Shown here: piece by piece, positions 34,363-42,646 of the stretch
How the letters are laid out: every line of letters starts with the position of its first letter
How positions within the stretch are numbered: the first letter of the stretch is position 1
Source of the DNA: Nitrospirota bacterium
GTDB lineage: Bacteria > Nitrospirota > Thermodesulfovibrionia > Thermodesulfovibrionales > UBA1546
Reading direction: 5' to 3'
DNA length: 64,000 nt
Assembly (NCBI GenBank): GCA_016195565.1
Contig: JACPZK010000031.1
Coordinates: forward strand, 1 to 64,000
The notes under the pieces: generated by a model
Databases searched by the model: none
Told to the model about the DNA's origin: nothing
The model's input: the letters and a program-made list of their open reading frames with translations, nothing else
Position numbers and translations under genes: made by a program

Positions 34363-35343
34363 TTGGACAGAGTTCTCAGCGGTATGCAGGCGAGCGGCAG
34401 GCTTCATCTCGGCAATCTCATTGGAGCGCTCCAGAACTGGGTGAGGCTTCAGGAGAAATACGACTGTTTTTATTTCATTGCAGATTGGCACGGACTTACC
34501 ACGGGATATGAAAAGCCCTCTGTGATTAAGGAATCAACAAACGACCTTCTGATTAATTTCCTTGCAGCCGGGCTGGACCCTGATAAGTGCACAATATTCC
34601 TTCAGTCAAAGCTTCTTCAGCACGCTGAACTGCATCTTTTGCTTTCTATGATTACGCCGCTTGGATGGCTTGAGAGGGTTCCCACATATAAAGAAAAACA
34701 GCAGGAACTGAAAGACAGGGATTTATCCACCTATGGTTTTTTGGGATACCCCCTGCTTCAGACGGCGGACATCATCATTTACAAGGCTAAGTATGTGCCT
34801 GTGGGAGTTGACCAGGTTCCTCACCTTGAGATTTCAAGAGAGATTGCCAGGAGGTTTAACTATCTTTACAAAGAGGTTTTCCCTGAACCGAAGGCGCTGC
34901 TCACAAAGTTTCCAAAGGTTCCCGGCCTTGACGGAAGAAAGATGTCAAAGAGTTATGATAATGCGATATACCTGTCAGACTCGCCTGAAGCGGCTGAACA
35001 GAAACTCAGGACCATGATGACTGACCCTGCGAGGAAAAGAAGGACGGACAAAGGCGCTCCTGAACTTTCGCCTGTTTTTCATCTGCATAAGATTTTTTCC
35101 TCAAAAGAAGAGCAGGAGGAGGTTGCCGAAGGCTGCAGGACTGCTCGGATAGGGTGCATTGATTGCAAAAAGATACTTATAAAGAATATTTTTAAGGCGC
35201 TTGAGCCGATATGGCAGAAGCGCGCTGAACTCATTGCAAACCCAAAGGCTGTGAGGGAGATAATAGAGAAGGGGACTGAAAAGGCAAGGAAGGCGGCTGA
35301 GGAGACGATGGTTAGCGTGCGCGAGGCAATGGGGCTTGGTTAG
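34363..35343 (+). CDS. trpS: Tryptophanyl-tRNA synthetase
   Basis: A class I synthetase of about 326 residues. Motifs are VLSGMQASGRLHLGN (HIGH region), YPLLQTADI, VGVDQVPHLE and KMSKS (about 193-197). The preferred start is TTG 34363-34365, which has GGAGG five bases upstream; the ATGs at 34336 and 34351 fall in or beside the dispersed repeat. Near residues 258-268 a CRTARIGCIDC motif (CX6CX2C) matches three of the four cysteines of the Fe-S site known in Thermotoga TrpRS; the first position appears to be Ser. Confidence 0.95.
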   Translation: MDRVLSGMQASGRLHLGNLIGALQNWVRLQEKYDCFYFIADWHGLTTGYEKPSVIKESTNDLLINFLAAGLDPDKCTIFLQSKLLQHAELHLLLSMITPLGWLERVPTYKEKQQELKDRDLSTYGFLGYPLLQTADIIIYKAKYVPVGVDQVPHLEISREIARRFNYLYKEVFPEPKALLTKFPKVPGLDGRKMSKSYDNAIYLSDSPEAAEQKLRTMMTDPARKRRTDKGAPELSPVFHLHKIFSSKEEQEEVAEGCRTARIGCIDCKKILIKNIFKALEPIWQKRAELIANPKAVREIIEKGTEKARKAAEETMVSVREAMGLG

Positions 35344-35391
35344 AGGAAGGTTTTAAAAATGACTGCTTTTCGCTTGCTACGATATTTTTCG

Positions 35392-35483
35392 ACAGTTCTA
35401 AGCTCGCTCCGCTATATCCTTGAAACTCACCCTTCGGGCTCAGACAGTCAAGGCTATGGCCGCTTCACTTCGCTAAGAACTGT
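35392..35483. repeat. Imperfect palindrome ACAGTTCT...AGAACTGT
   Basis: Arms ACAGTTCTAAGC and GCTAAGAACTGT continue inward with ATATCCTTGA and TCAAGGCTAT. It lies between trpS and the DUF1460 gene and adds 47 codons of apparent coding frame upstream of the real start. Confidence 0.7.
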
Positions 35484-35499
35484 TACCAAAAAATCTCTG

Positions 35500-36315
35500 A
35501 TGCCGCTCAAAACAATCATTTTTAATGTGCTATTTGTTTTTATATTACTCTCTCATATCCCTGTCCATTCCTTCATGTCTGACAGCGAGATTGCTGTCTT
35601 TCAGAAAGAAATCGCCAATAAGCCGGTTGGCGAGCGAATTGCGCTCTGGGCAGAAAAGTTTGTCGGCACTCCTTACGACCCCGATCCCCTCGGAGAATAT
35701 GTTACCAGGAAAGTGATTGTTGCTGATGAGAGTGTGGACTGCATGTATCTGAGTTTCAGGGCCGTTGAGCTTGCATTGAGTCTGACGCCTGAAAAGGCAA
35801 TAGACATTGCCCTTGATAAAAGATTCATAACAAAGGGAAGGCTTGACAGCAAGGGAAATGTAATTAATTATGCAGACAGGTTTCAATACGGCGAAGATAT
35901 GCTTGACAGCGGCAGATGGGGGAAGGAGATAACAGAACAACTGGGCAAGGTTACAGAGATAAAAGGGGGCAAAAAAGGGGGAAAAGAGAAGGTAAAGATT
36001 ATTTCAAAGAAGGAACTGCTGGAGCTATTAAATAAAAAAGGAGGTTCATTACCTCTGAAAAGCGGGGATATTATATTTTTTATAAAGGCTGTTGAAAAAA
36101 GAAAGGCCGGCGAGATAGTTGGGCATATAGGGATAGTAAAGACAGAGGTCAGCAGTCAGCGGTCAGCAGTCAGCAAAAATGAAGAGCAAAAAGAAATATA
36201 TCTAATCCATGCCGGCGGATTTAAGAAAAAAGGCGGAGAAGTTAAGAAGGTAAGGCTCTATGACTACATAAACTCCATGCCGTTCATAGGCGTGAGGGTG
36301 AGCAGGTTCCATTAA
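35500..36315 (+). CDS. DUF1460-type NlpC/P60-like amidase, exported
   Basis: About 271 residues from ATG 35500 (the frame is open from 35359, but that part is a palindromic repeat). A signal peptide (FNVLFVFILLSHIPVHSF) is followed by the domain features GTPYDPDPLGEY, VDCMYLSF (likely catalytic Cys) and GHIGIV (likely catalytic His). Relatives are N-acetylmuramoyl-alanine amidases, so a periplasmic peptidoglycan role is likely. A heptad repeat (GTCAGCA units, 36148-36177) is translated as VSSQRSAVS near the GHIG motif. Confidence 0.8.
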   Translation: MPLKTIIFNVLFVFILLSHIPVHSFMSDSEIAVFQKEIANKPVGERIALWAEKFVGTPYDPDPLGEYVTRKVIVADESVDCMYLSFRAVELALSLTPEKAIDIALDKRFITKGRLDSKGNVINYADRFQYGEDMLDSGRWGKEITEQLGKVTEIKGGKKGGKEKVKIISKKELLELLNKKGGSLPLKSGDIIFFIKAVEKRKAGEIVGHIGIVKTEVSSQRSAVSKNEEQKEIYLIHAGGFKKKGGEVKKVRLYDYINSMPFIGVRVSRFH

Positions 36316-36398
36316 CCCTTCAGTTTTTTTTGTCGTCTCAGTAAACTGCCTTTTAAATTCAGGATAACCCCTTAAGGCCGGCTCTTTAATTATCGCCT

Positions 36399-36497
36399 CT
36401 ATTTATTAGCTCTTCTCTGATGTTTTGTCTTCTTGAGAAGTTTTTTATGCTTGTGCTTGCTCATCTTTTTTTTGCGCCACTTAACAACACTACCCAC
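36399..36497 (-). CDS. bS22-like / AURKAIP1-COX24 domain micro-protein
   Basis: A 32-residue, very basic peptide: MGSVVKWRKKKMSKHKHKK, then LLKKTKHQRRANK. It starts at GTG (36495-36497) behind a perfect AGGAGGTGA. It matches the AURKAIP1/COX24 domain found in mitochondrial mS38 and in mycobacterial ribosomal protein bS22, so it is probably a small-subunit ribosomal protein. Its ribosome-binding site lies on the last codons of the preceding gene. Confidence 0.8.
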   Translation of the reverse strand: MGSVVKWRKKKMSKHKHKKLLKKTKHQRRANK

Positions 36498-36501
36498 TAA
36501 A

Positions 36502-39500
36502 TCACCTCCTCATTAAATTTTCTTTTGCCTGATGCATAAATGCCTCAAGCTGTATCTCTGTTGTCGGAGATTCAGTCCCGTCATACGGGATGCTTATACA
36601 AGGAATTCCGTACTTTCTGTTCAGCCCCTGCATCAGCGCAGTTACTATTGTGCCGGGCATGCATCCAAAGGGCATTGCATTTACAATGCCTGAGGCGCCT
36701 CTCTCTATGAGGTCCACCGCCTTGCCTATGCTCAGTATGGCCTCTCCTTCAAAAGAACTGTGCAGATATGGAGACGCCTTTTTTATTATTTCCTTTGTTT
36801 CCGGTTCTTTCAGTGTTTTAAGGAAACCTGAAAAGTATCCTGCGTATTTATGCTCTACCCTTTTTTGAAAGAAAGTCTTTAAAAGAGTACTCATAATATC
36901 AGACCATTCTTTTTTTAGCAAGGCTTTTTGAGCAGCCGTGTGATTGACATAATATATCCATTCCTCAACAGGCGCAAGCCATGCCTCACCGCCGTGAGTC
37001 TCTATTTTCCTTACAATATCTTCATTTGAGAACTTGTTGCTTCTTACAAATATCTCGCCTATGATTCCTATCAGAGGTTTCCTGTCTTTTTGTCCCGAGC
37101 TGCCCGGGAGCAGATTTTGAAAATCCCTCCGCATATTTTTCAGAAGGCCTTCAACTTTCCCGTTGGTTCCTCTCAGCGAGGAATATATCTTTCCGAGATA
37201 TTCCCTGTAAATGAAGCCTGCAGAGCCGTCTTCTTTTTCATAGGGCCTGGTCTCATGCAGGCATTTTGTCAGCAGTTCAATGGCAATTATCCCCTGCCAT
37301 GACCTGAGAGCGAAATCCTTGCCGACTATGCCGAGGTCTCTGTAAAATTCAACATCCTGATTTGGCGCGAATATCGGCACATCAGGATAACCGAGTTCTT
37401 CAAGCGCCATTCTGTGAAATACATTATACTGCCCGAACCTGCACGGGCCTGAGCCTGAAGGCATGAAAAAAGCAGATTCGGCTGGTTTGAAATCAGAAGA
37501 AAGAACCCGTTTGAGCATATCGCCTGTTGTTACAGCGCACGGGTAGCATTCTTTTCCTGAAACATGCTTCCTGCCAATGTCGGTGCTTTCTTTGTCTGAT
37601 TCAGGCAATACCTCTGCAGGCACACCGCAGCGTTCAAATGCAGCGGCAAGCGCATAAGCATGGTCAGACATCATGGGAATGTAAACAGTGCGCTTTCTTA
37701 AGTTTGGAGTTTGGGGTTTGGAGTCTGAAGTTTTTTTATCTCTTAACTCATAACTCATAACTCTTAACTCTTCACTTTGTTTGATGCTGTCAAGAAATGC
37801 CTCGCATCTTGTTATTGCCCCTGCGTCAGCGCTGTGCTCGTCTATCTCAATGTGAAGAAAAGGTTTGCCCTGCAGTTCCCTCTTAAAATATTTCAATATG
37901 AATGAGTCAGGCCCGCATGAAAAATTTCCTATATAAATCGGGTAGAGACGGGGGTTCTCTCTTATAGCCATCGCAGCCTTCAGTATCCTCTGTCCTGACC
38001 TCCAGTACATATTCGGCCACTCAGAGTCAATTGAATGATCATTCAGCGGGAGGAAATCCATCGGAATAGATAGGACATTCAGGTCCGCGAGTTTTTTCGG
38101 TATTTCAAGGTTCATCCCTCTGTCAAATGAATTGTAGTCGCGTCCTACAATTACAATAGTCTTATCTTTTATAGATGATAAAACTTCAGCGCCCTTTTCC
38201 CGTATGGACCTGAGAAATGCATTCTGTGCTTCTTCTGCAAGGGGTAAAGCCTCTTTTATCCGTACACTTTTTACCCCGAAAGGTTTAAATGTCTTTGAGA
38301 GTTCATTCAGCATGAATTTCCTGCCGCGCTTCAGATTCACCACAGGAGAAACTATATCTGCATCAGGAAATGCAACCCGTGCGGAGTAAGGTATTGTCTG
38401 TGTATAGGGACAGGCAAACCCTCTTTCAAGTGATTCCTCCTCTGTGTTCAGGTTTATGAAGCTTGGAATTAATAATGCATCAGCGCCTTCATTTAAGAGA
38501 TGTTTTATGTGGCCGTATGCAACCTTCACAGGGAAGCACGTCTCTGAAAGTATGGATTCAAGCCCGAGGCTTACTATCTGCCTGTTCGTTTTTGGTGACA
38601 CAAGGACATCAAACCCAAGTTCCCATAACAAAGTTGTCCAGAATGGCAGATATTCATGAAAATAGAAAATGTAAGGGATACCGATCTTGTGTTTTGAATT
38701 TTGAATTTTGAATTTTGAATCTCCTCCCTTATCATTTAACTCTAAACTCTTAACTCTTAACTCTTCACTATATCGCAGGTGTTCTTTCCACAATATCTCA
38801 TCCCTGAATCCAAAGATGTCAGGAATCTCCGAGGATGTTTTCTTTTTTCTTACGTCATACTTTTCGCACCTGCCTCCATAAAACAGGTAACCGTCTTCGC
38901 CTTCGATCTTTATCCTGTTTATTTCGCAGACATTAGGACAGCCCTTGCATTCAAAGGATGAAACCGAATATGGACGCTTTGACAGTTCAAAGCCCTTGAA
39001 ACTGGTTGGAGCAGTAGCGCAGTAGCTCAGTAGCGCAGCAGTGGCCTCTTGCTGCCCTATTGCTCTGCTGCTCTGTTGCTCTGCTGCTCTATTCATGTAG
39101 TCTCTCGCAATTAGCGCCATGCCGATTGCGCCTGTAACGTCATGATTCGGAGGGACAGTTATTTTCCTGTTAAGGTATTTTTCAAATGCGGCAACAACGG
39201 ATTTGTTGAATGCCACTCCTCCCTGAAAGAATATGTTTTCGCCGATTGGCTTTCCTGCAACGACCCTGTTTATGTAATTCTGAACGATTGAGTATGCAAG
39301 GCCTGCCAGCAGGTTATTTTTGTCTGCGCCTCTCTGCAGGTTTGACATGAGAGAATTCTCCATAAAAACCGTGCATCTTTCGCCGAGGCGGCATGGATTT
39401 TCCGCGGAAAAGGCAAGAGATGCAAAGTCATCCTTTACTGAGATGCTGAGTTTTTCAGCCTGTTCCTCAAGAAACGAACCTGTGCCTGCAGCGCATGCCT

Positions 39501-40872
39501 TGTTCATTTCAAAATCAACTATGACGCCGTCCCTGAGCGATATATATTTTGAATCCTGCCCTCCTATCTCAAATATCGTATCTACATTCCTGTCAATGAA
39601 TGCGGCTGCTGTTGCCTGCGCAGTAATCTCGTTTTTTACAATATCAGCGCCAACGTAATCGGCAATCATATACCTGCCTGAACCTGTTGTGCCCACACAA
39701 ATTATCTCAACCTTATCTCCGACCTCTTCTCCTATCTCTTTCAGCCCCTGCTTTACCGCTTCTATCGGCTGTCCGGCAGTCATAAGATAACGCTTTGAGA
39801 GGAGGTTGCAGTTTTCATCTATGACAGCAAGGTTTGTGCTTATGGAGCCGATGTCAATGCCGAGATAAGCCGGTATTACTTCGGAGTTTTGAATTTTGAA
39901 TTTTGAATTTTCCCCTCTATCTCCTAACTCATAACTCATAACTCTTAACTCTTCACTGTCTTTCAGATGTCTTTCAAAAAAGTCATCATCTTTTAATATC
40001 AGAGGCGTATATCCTGTCTCTAAAGATTTCTCGGATTTTATGAAGTCTTCAAGCCTCTTAATGTCAAATAAGTTTATCCTGTTGTCATTCATGTCTTTTA
40101 AGGCAGCGCCTAATGCGCCTATCAGGTTGAAATCAGGAGGGACAAAAAGCTCATCAAGTTCAAACACCTCTTTAAACGCCCTTATCATGCCTTTATTTGC
40201 CGCAACGCCGCCCTGAAAAGAAATAGGCTTTTCAATTTTCCTGCCGCGCAAAACAGAGCCTTTAAAATTCCTGGCAACAGCAAAGCATAAACCGGCAACG
40301 ATGTCCTCCATGGGAGTTGCTATCTGCTGGAGATGGATCATGTCTGATTTTGCAAATACGCTGCATCTTCCTGCAATCCTCGGAGGTTTCTTTGATTTGA
40401 GGCTGAGTTCGCTGAACTCTTCAATCGTAAGGCGGAGCCTTTCAGCCTGCTGGTCAAGGAACGAGCCGGTTCCTGCGGCGCATACAGAATTCATAGAGAA
40501 TTCTTTTACGCCGTTTTCTCCTAACATGATAAGTTTTGAGTCCTCGCCGCCGAGTTCTATGATGGTCCTGACATGAGGGGAAAGTTTACGGGTTGCATAA
40601 GCCTGCGCAACAAGCTCGTTGACAGGCTCAATGCCTAATACAGAGGCGATAAGCCTGCCCGCGGAGCCGGTGATGGAGAGGGAAAAAACAGCGTTTAGCT
40701 CATAGCTATTAGCTGTCAGCTCTTTGCCGACTGCTGATTTAAGCAGTTCAAGCGCGACTTTGAGTGGATGCCCTTTGTGTCTTACATAGCTGCTGCTGAG
40801 CTTGTTGCCGTTTTCATCAAGGACCACATATTTCACACTCACAGAGCCTGCGTCAAGACCTATAAATCTCAT
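36502..40872 (-). CDS. Acyl-CoA dehydratase activase, two ATPase domains plus DUF2229/HgdB-like regions
   Basis: A 1456-residue protein of the BadF/HgdC superfamily. The first ASKHA ATPase (about 1-285) has FIGLDAGSVSVKY and NSVCAAGTGSF; the second (about 335-600) has YLGIDIGSISTN and KACAAGTGSFLEEQ, each with the cysteines that hold a [4Fe-4S] cluster between monomers. A Cys-rich segment (ECKGCPNVCEI), a DUF2229 region and an HgdB-like C-terminus follow. Archetypes inject electrons into 2-hydroxyacyl-CoA dehydratases or benzoyl-CoA reductase; the role of these giant forms is not settled. ATG 40870-40872 is preferred over 40932. At least five linker segments are translated repeats. Confidence 0.9.
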   Translation of the reverse strand: MRFIGLDAGSVSVKYVVLDENGNKLSSSYVRHKGHPLKVALELLKSAVGKELTANSYELNAVFSLSITGSAGRLIASVLGIEPVNELVAQAYATRKLSPHVRTIIELGGEDSKLIMLGENGVKEFSMNSVCAAGTGSFLDQQAERLRLTIEEFSELSLKSKKPPRIAGRCSVFAKSDMIHLQQIATPMEDIVAGLCFAVARNFKGSVLRGRKIEKPISFQGGVAANKGMIRAFKEVFELDELFVPPDFNLIGALGAALKDMNDNRINLFDIKRLEDFIKSEKSLETGYTPLILKDDDFFERHLKDSEELRVMSYELGDRGENSKFKIQNSEVIPAYLGIDIGSISTNLAVIDENCNLLSKRYLMTAGQPIEAVKQGLKEIGEEVGDKVEIICVGTTGSGRYMIADYVGADIVKNEITAQATAAAFIDRNVDTIFEIGGQDSKYISLRDGVIVDFEMNKACAAGTGSFLEEQAEKLSISVKDDFASLAFSAENPCRLGERCTVFMENSLMSNLQRGADKNNLLAGLAYSIVQNYINRVVAGKPIGENIFFQGGVAFNKSVVAAFEKYLNRKITVPPNHDVTGAIGMALIARDYMNRAAEQQSSRAIGQQEATAALLSYCATAPTSFKGFELSKRPYSVSSFECKGCPNVCEINRIKIEGEDGYLFYGGRCEKYDVRKKKTSSEIPDIFGFRDEILWKEHLRYSEELRVKSLELNDKGGDSKFKIQNSKHKIGIPYIFYFHEYLPFWTTLLWELGFDVLVSPKTNRQIVSLGLESILSETCFPVKVAYGHIKHLLNEGADALLIPSFINLNTEEESLERGFACPYTQTIPYSARVAFPDADIVSPVVNLKRGRKFMLNELSKTFKPFGVKSVRIKEALPLAEEAQNAFLRSIREKGAEVLSSIKDKTIVIVGRDYNSFDRGMNLEIPKKLADLNVLSIPMDFLPLNDHSIDSEWPNMYWRSGQRILKAAMAIRENPRLYPIYIGNFSCGPDSFILKYFKRELQGKPFLHIEIDEHSADAGAITRCEAFLDSIKQSEELRVMSYELRDKKTSDSKPQTPNLRKRTVYIPMMSDHAYALAAAFERCGVPAEVLPESDKESTDIGRKHVSGKECYPCAVTTGDMLKRVLSSDFKPAESAFFMPSGSGPCRFGQYNVFHRMALEELGYPDVPIFAPNQDVEFYRDLGIVGKDFALRSWQGIIAIELLTKCLHETRPYEKEDGSAGFIYREYLGKIYSSLRGTNGKVEGLLKNMRRDFQNLLPGSSGQKDRKPLIGIIGEIFVRSNKFSNEDIVRKIETHGGEAWLAPVEEWIYYVNHTAAQKALLKKEWSDIMSTLLKTFFQKRVEHKYAGYFSGFLKTLKEPETKEIIKKASPYLHSSFEGEAILSIGKAVDLIERGASGIVNAMPFGCMPGTIVTALMQGLNRKYGIPCISIPYDGTESPTTEIQLEAFMHQAKENLMRR
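37707..37783. repeat. Heptanucleotide tract in the activase gene (third linker)
   Basis: GTTTGGA/GTTTGGG and AACTCAT/AACTCTT units, in frame, encoding SEELRVMSYELRDKK and SKPQTPNLRK. Confidence 0.8.
38692..38770. repeat. Heptanucleotide tract in the activase gene (second linker)
   Basis: TTTGAAT units followed by AACTCTT units, translated as SEELRVKSLEL and SKFKIQNSKHK. Confidence 0.8.
39005..39100. repeat. GTAGCGCA/CAGTAGC-type tract in the activase gene
   Basis: Seven-base units on the CAGTAGC, CTGCTCT theme, translated as AAEQQSSRAIGQQEATAALL. A closely related tract sits in the TMTC-like gene at about 43968-44035. Confidence 0.8.
39884..39960. repeat. Heptanucleotide tract in the activase gene (between ATPase domains)
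   Basis: TTTGAAT units, then AACTCAT and AACTCTT units, translated as SEELRVMSYELGDRG and NSKFKIQNSE exactly at the junction of the two ATPase domains. Confidence 0.8.
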
Positions 40873-40958
40873 GAAAAAATCCCCGCCTTTGACATAAGAG
40901 GTTTTATGTGTAATAATTTTAGCATAATTCACTAATTTTGAAGAAACGGAGGTGTTAG

Positions 40959-41522
40959 ATGACCACGGCGCTGTTAGAAAAAGAGCAGACTAAAAAACAA
41001 TATACCTACGAAGACTATGAAAAACTGCCGGAAGGTGCGCCCTATCAACTAATAGGAGGAGAATTAATTATGACGCCCTCACCTGTACCTTATCACCAGA
41101 TTATATTAAGAAAAATTGGATACGAGTTGGTCAAATTCGTAGAGGACAAAAAACTTGGCGAGGTGCTTTATGCCCCACTGGACGTCTATCTCTCAGAGAC
41201 CGAGACCTATCAGCCTGATATAATCTTTATCTCAAAGGACAGGCTCAATATCATAGGTGAAAAAAAGATAGAGGCCGCCCCTGACCTGGTGATAGAGATA
41301 CTGTCCCCATCAACCGCATATTATGATTTAAAACACAAAAAGCGCATATACGAAAAATCAGGGGTAAAGGAATACTGGATAGTTGACCCTATGGAAAAGG
41401 GCCTTGAGGTCTATGAGAATGTCAATGGAGAATTCAAACTCTTTAGTCAGGCACGGGAGAAAGATAGAGTAAAGTCAAAACTCCTTGATGGGTTCGGGGT
41501 AGAGTTGGAGAAGGCCTTCTAA
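40959..41522 (+). CDS. Uma2-family (DUF820) PD-(D/E)XK nuclease-like protein
   Basis: A 187-residue protein of the Uma2 family. It has TYEDYEKLPEGAPYQLIGGE, the motif YQPDIIFIS, PDLVIEILSPST (D-x-E catalytic pair) and YWIVDP. The fold is restriction-endonuclease-like, but the cellular role of Uma2 proteins is unknown. It starts behind ACGGAGG. Confidence 0.88.
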   Translation: MTTALLEKEQTKKQYTYEDYEKLPEGAPYQLIGGELIMTPSPVPYHQIILRKIGYELVKFVEDKKLGEVLYAPLDVYLSETETYQPDIIFISKDRLNIIGEKKIEAAPDLVIEILSPSTAYYDLKHKKRIYEKSGVKEYWIVDPMEKGLEVYENVNGEFKLFSQAREKDRVKSKLLDGFGVELEKAF

Positions 41523-41630
41523 TTGCCATTATACGGCTTTTGCCTGACAAGTTTTGTCAGTTATTTTGAAAGCAGATACATGATTTCATTTTATCTGCCT
41601 GATGTTACTGAATATTTTAAGCGCTTGAAG

Positions 41631-41647
41631 TGGCATGAAAACTGCTT
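41631..41647 (+). promoter_or_regulatory. Sigma-54-type promoter candidate for the pilin genes
   Basis: TGGCATGAAAACTGCTT matches the -24/-12 pattern (TGGCAY-N5-TTGCW): GG and GC lie exactly ten bases apart. Pilin genes are classically driven by sigma-54 with PilR. The pilin start is about 300 bases downstream, an unusually long leader that now contains a dispersed repeat. Confidence 0.5.
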
Positions 41648-41711
41648 ATAGTAAATGAAATGGTTGTTATAGCGAAAAATAGAGATAGAACTATAAACGC
41701 TTTGAATTGCC

Positions 41712-41790
41712 TGTCATTGCGAGAACCCGAAGAGTTCGTGGCAATCTCGCTGGAAAATTGAGATTGCTTCGGCTCCGCCTCGCAATGACA
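41712..41790. repeat. TGTCATTGCGAG dispersed inverted-repeat element, copy 5
   Basis: TGTCATTGCGAG to CTCGCAATGACA, placed between the promoter candidate and the first pilin, where its hairpin would lie in the mRNA leader. Confidence 0.85.
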
Positions 41791-41857
41791 ACAAAGAATA
41801 TCTCAATTTAGGTGCAAATATATGCGAATTAAAGGAGGTAAGGAGGTGAGGGAAAAG

Positions 41858-41935
41858 ATAGCAGGCAGTAGACAGTAGGTAGTAGATTGCAGGTAGTAGA
41901 CAGGTAGAAATGGTGGTCGTTGACCACTGACACTA
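41858..41935. repeat. CAGTAGA/GGTAGTA tract in pilin leader
   Basis: Imperfect short units (GCAGGCAGTAGACAGTAG and so on) followed by a small GTGGTCGTTGACCACTGAC palindrome. It is related to the other heptad tracts. Confidence 0.6.
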
Positions 41936-41948
41936 AAAAGGAGGAAAC

Positions 41949-42575
41949 ATGTATAAAGCAATAAACAATATAAAGGAGCAGAAGGGTTTTACCCTTATTG
42001 AGCTTCTGATTGTTGTGGCAATCATCGGTATCCTTGCCGCAGTCGCAATCCCCGGTTACATTGGTATGCAGGAAAGGGGAAGAAAAGGCGCGGTTATTCG
42101 TGTTGCAGAGGCGTCTGTGCCGGAGCTTCAGGCCTGGATGAACTCTGCTAAAAAGGGAGGCGGTCCCCAGGGCGGCTTTTTTGAGATAGACACAAACGGC
42201 GATGGCACAATAAGCAGCAGTTCCGATGTATCGAATGATAATCTAAACACGAACCTTTTTCTACAAGTTGATGGAACTGCAATTACCGCTACCCAAGCTG
42301 ATTGGACTTCTTTACAGAATGCTGCGGCGCCTGCAAAAAATCAGAAGTCGCCATGGTCAGGCTCAACAGGACTTTGGCATACGGTTGTTGCAAATACGGC
42401 AACAGAACAAGGCTGTGTAGATGCTGCACTAGCAGGTCAGATAAATATTTGCTATACCCCTGCGGCTAATGGAACAATTAGAACCCTGTTCGTGGTAGTA
42501 AGGGACATGACAGATGGCACACTTGGTACTGTAAGTGGTGTGCCTATCTACAGAAAAACAATAAGTTCGGATTAG
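41949..42575 (+). CDS. Type IV pilin-like protein with EF-hand-like loop, paralogue 1
   Basis: A 208-residue prepilin with a 13-residue leader ending KEQKG, cleaved before FTLIELLIVVAIIGILAA; the mature Glu5 is present. The globular domain holds the loop DTNGDGTISSSSD, which fits a Ca2+-binding EF-hand loop (D1, N3, D5, G6, I8, D12). Two late cysteines (GCVDAA, NICYTP) could form a disulfide. It has a strong ribosome-binding site (AAAGGAGG). A paralogue follows after a terminator. Confidence 0.92.
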   Translation: MYKAINNIKEQKGFTLIELLIVVAIIGILAAVAIPGYIGMQERGRKGAVIRVAEASVPELQAWMNSAKKGGGPQGGFFEIDTNGDGTISSSSDVSNDNLNTNLFLQVDGTAITATQADWTSLQNAAAPAKNQKSPWSGSTGLWHTVVANTATEQGCVDAALAGQINICYTPAANGTIRTLFVVVRDMTDGTLGTVSGVPIYRKTISSD

Positions 42576-42590
42576 TTTTGTGAAGGCTGA

Positions 42591-42625
42591 AAAGGGAGAT
42601 GTCATTTATGACATCTCCCTTTTTT
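42591..42625 (+). terminator. Rho-independent terminator between pilin paralogues
   Basis: AAAGGGAGATGTCA, loop TTTA, TGACATCTCCCTTT, then a T-run: a perfect 14-base stem. It should end or attenuate transcription after the first pilin, giving it higher expression than the second. Confidence 0.9.
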
Positions 42626-42646
42626 ATCGCAAGGATCTATTTGATA

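Larger units (their letters stand above)
41523..41948 (+). other. Pilin control region: promoter candidate and repeats
   Basis: A 426-base gap ahead of the first pilin. It holds a sigma-54-like promoter (41631-41647), a TGTCATTGCGAG element (41712-41790) and a heptad-like CAGTAGA/GGTAGTA tract (about 41858-41935). It ends with AAAGGAGG before the pilin ATG. Confidence 0.6.

Noticed and set aside
42599-42646. Upstream ATG for the second pilin
   Set aside because: The ATG lies inside a perfect terminator stem and would add 16 residues before an already complete prepilin leader.
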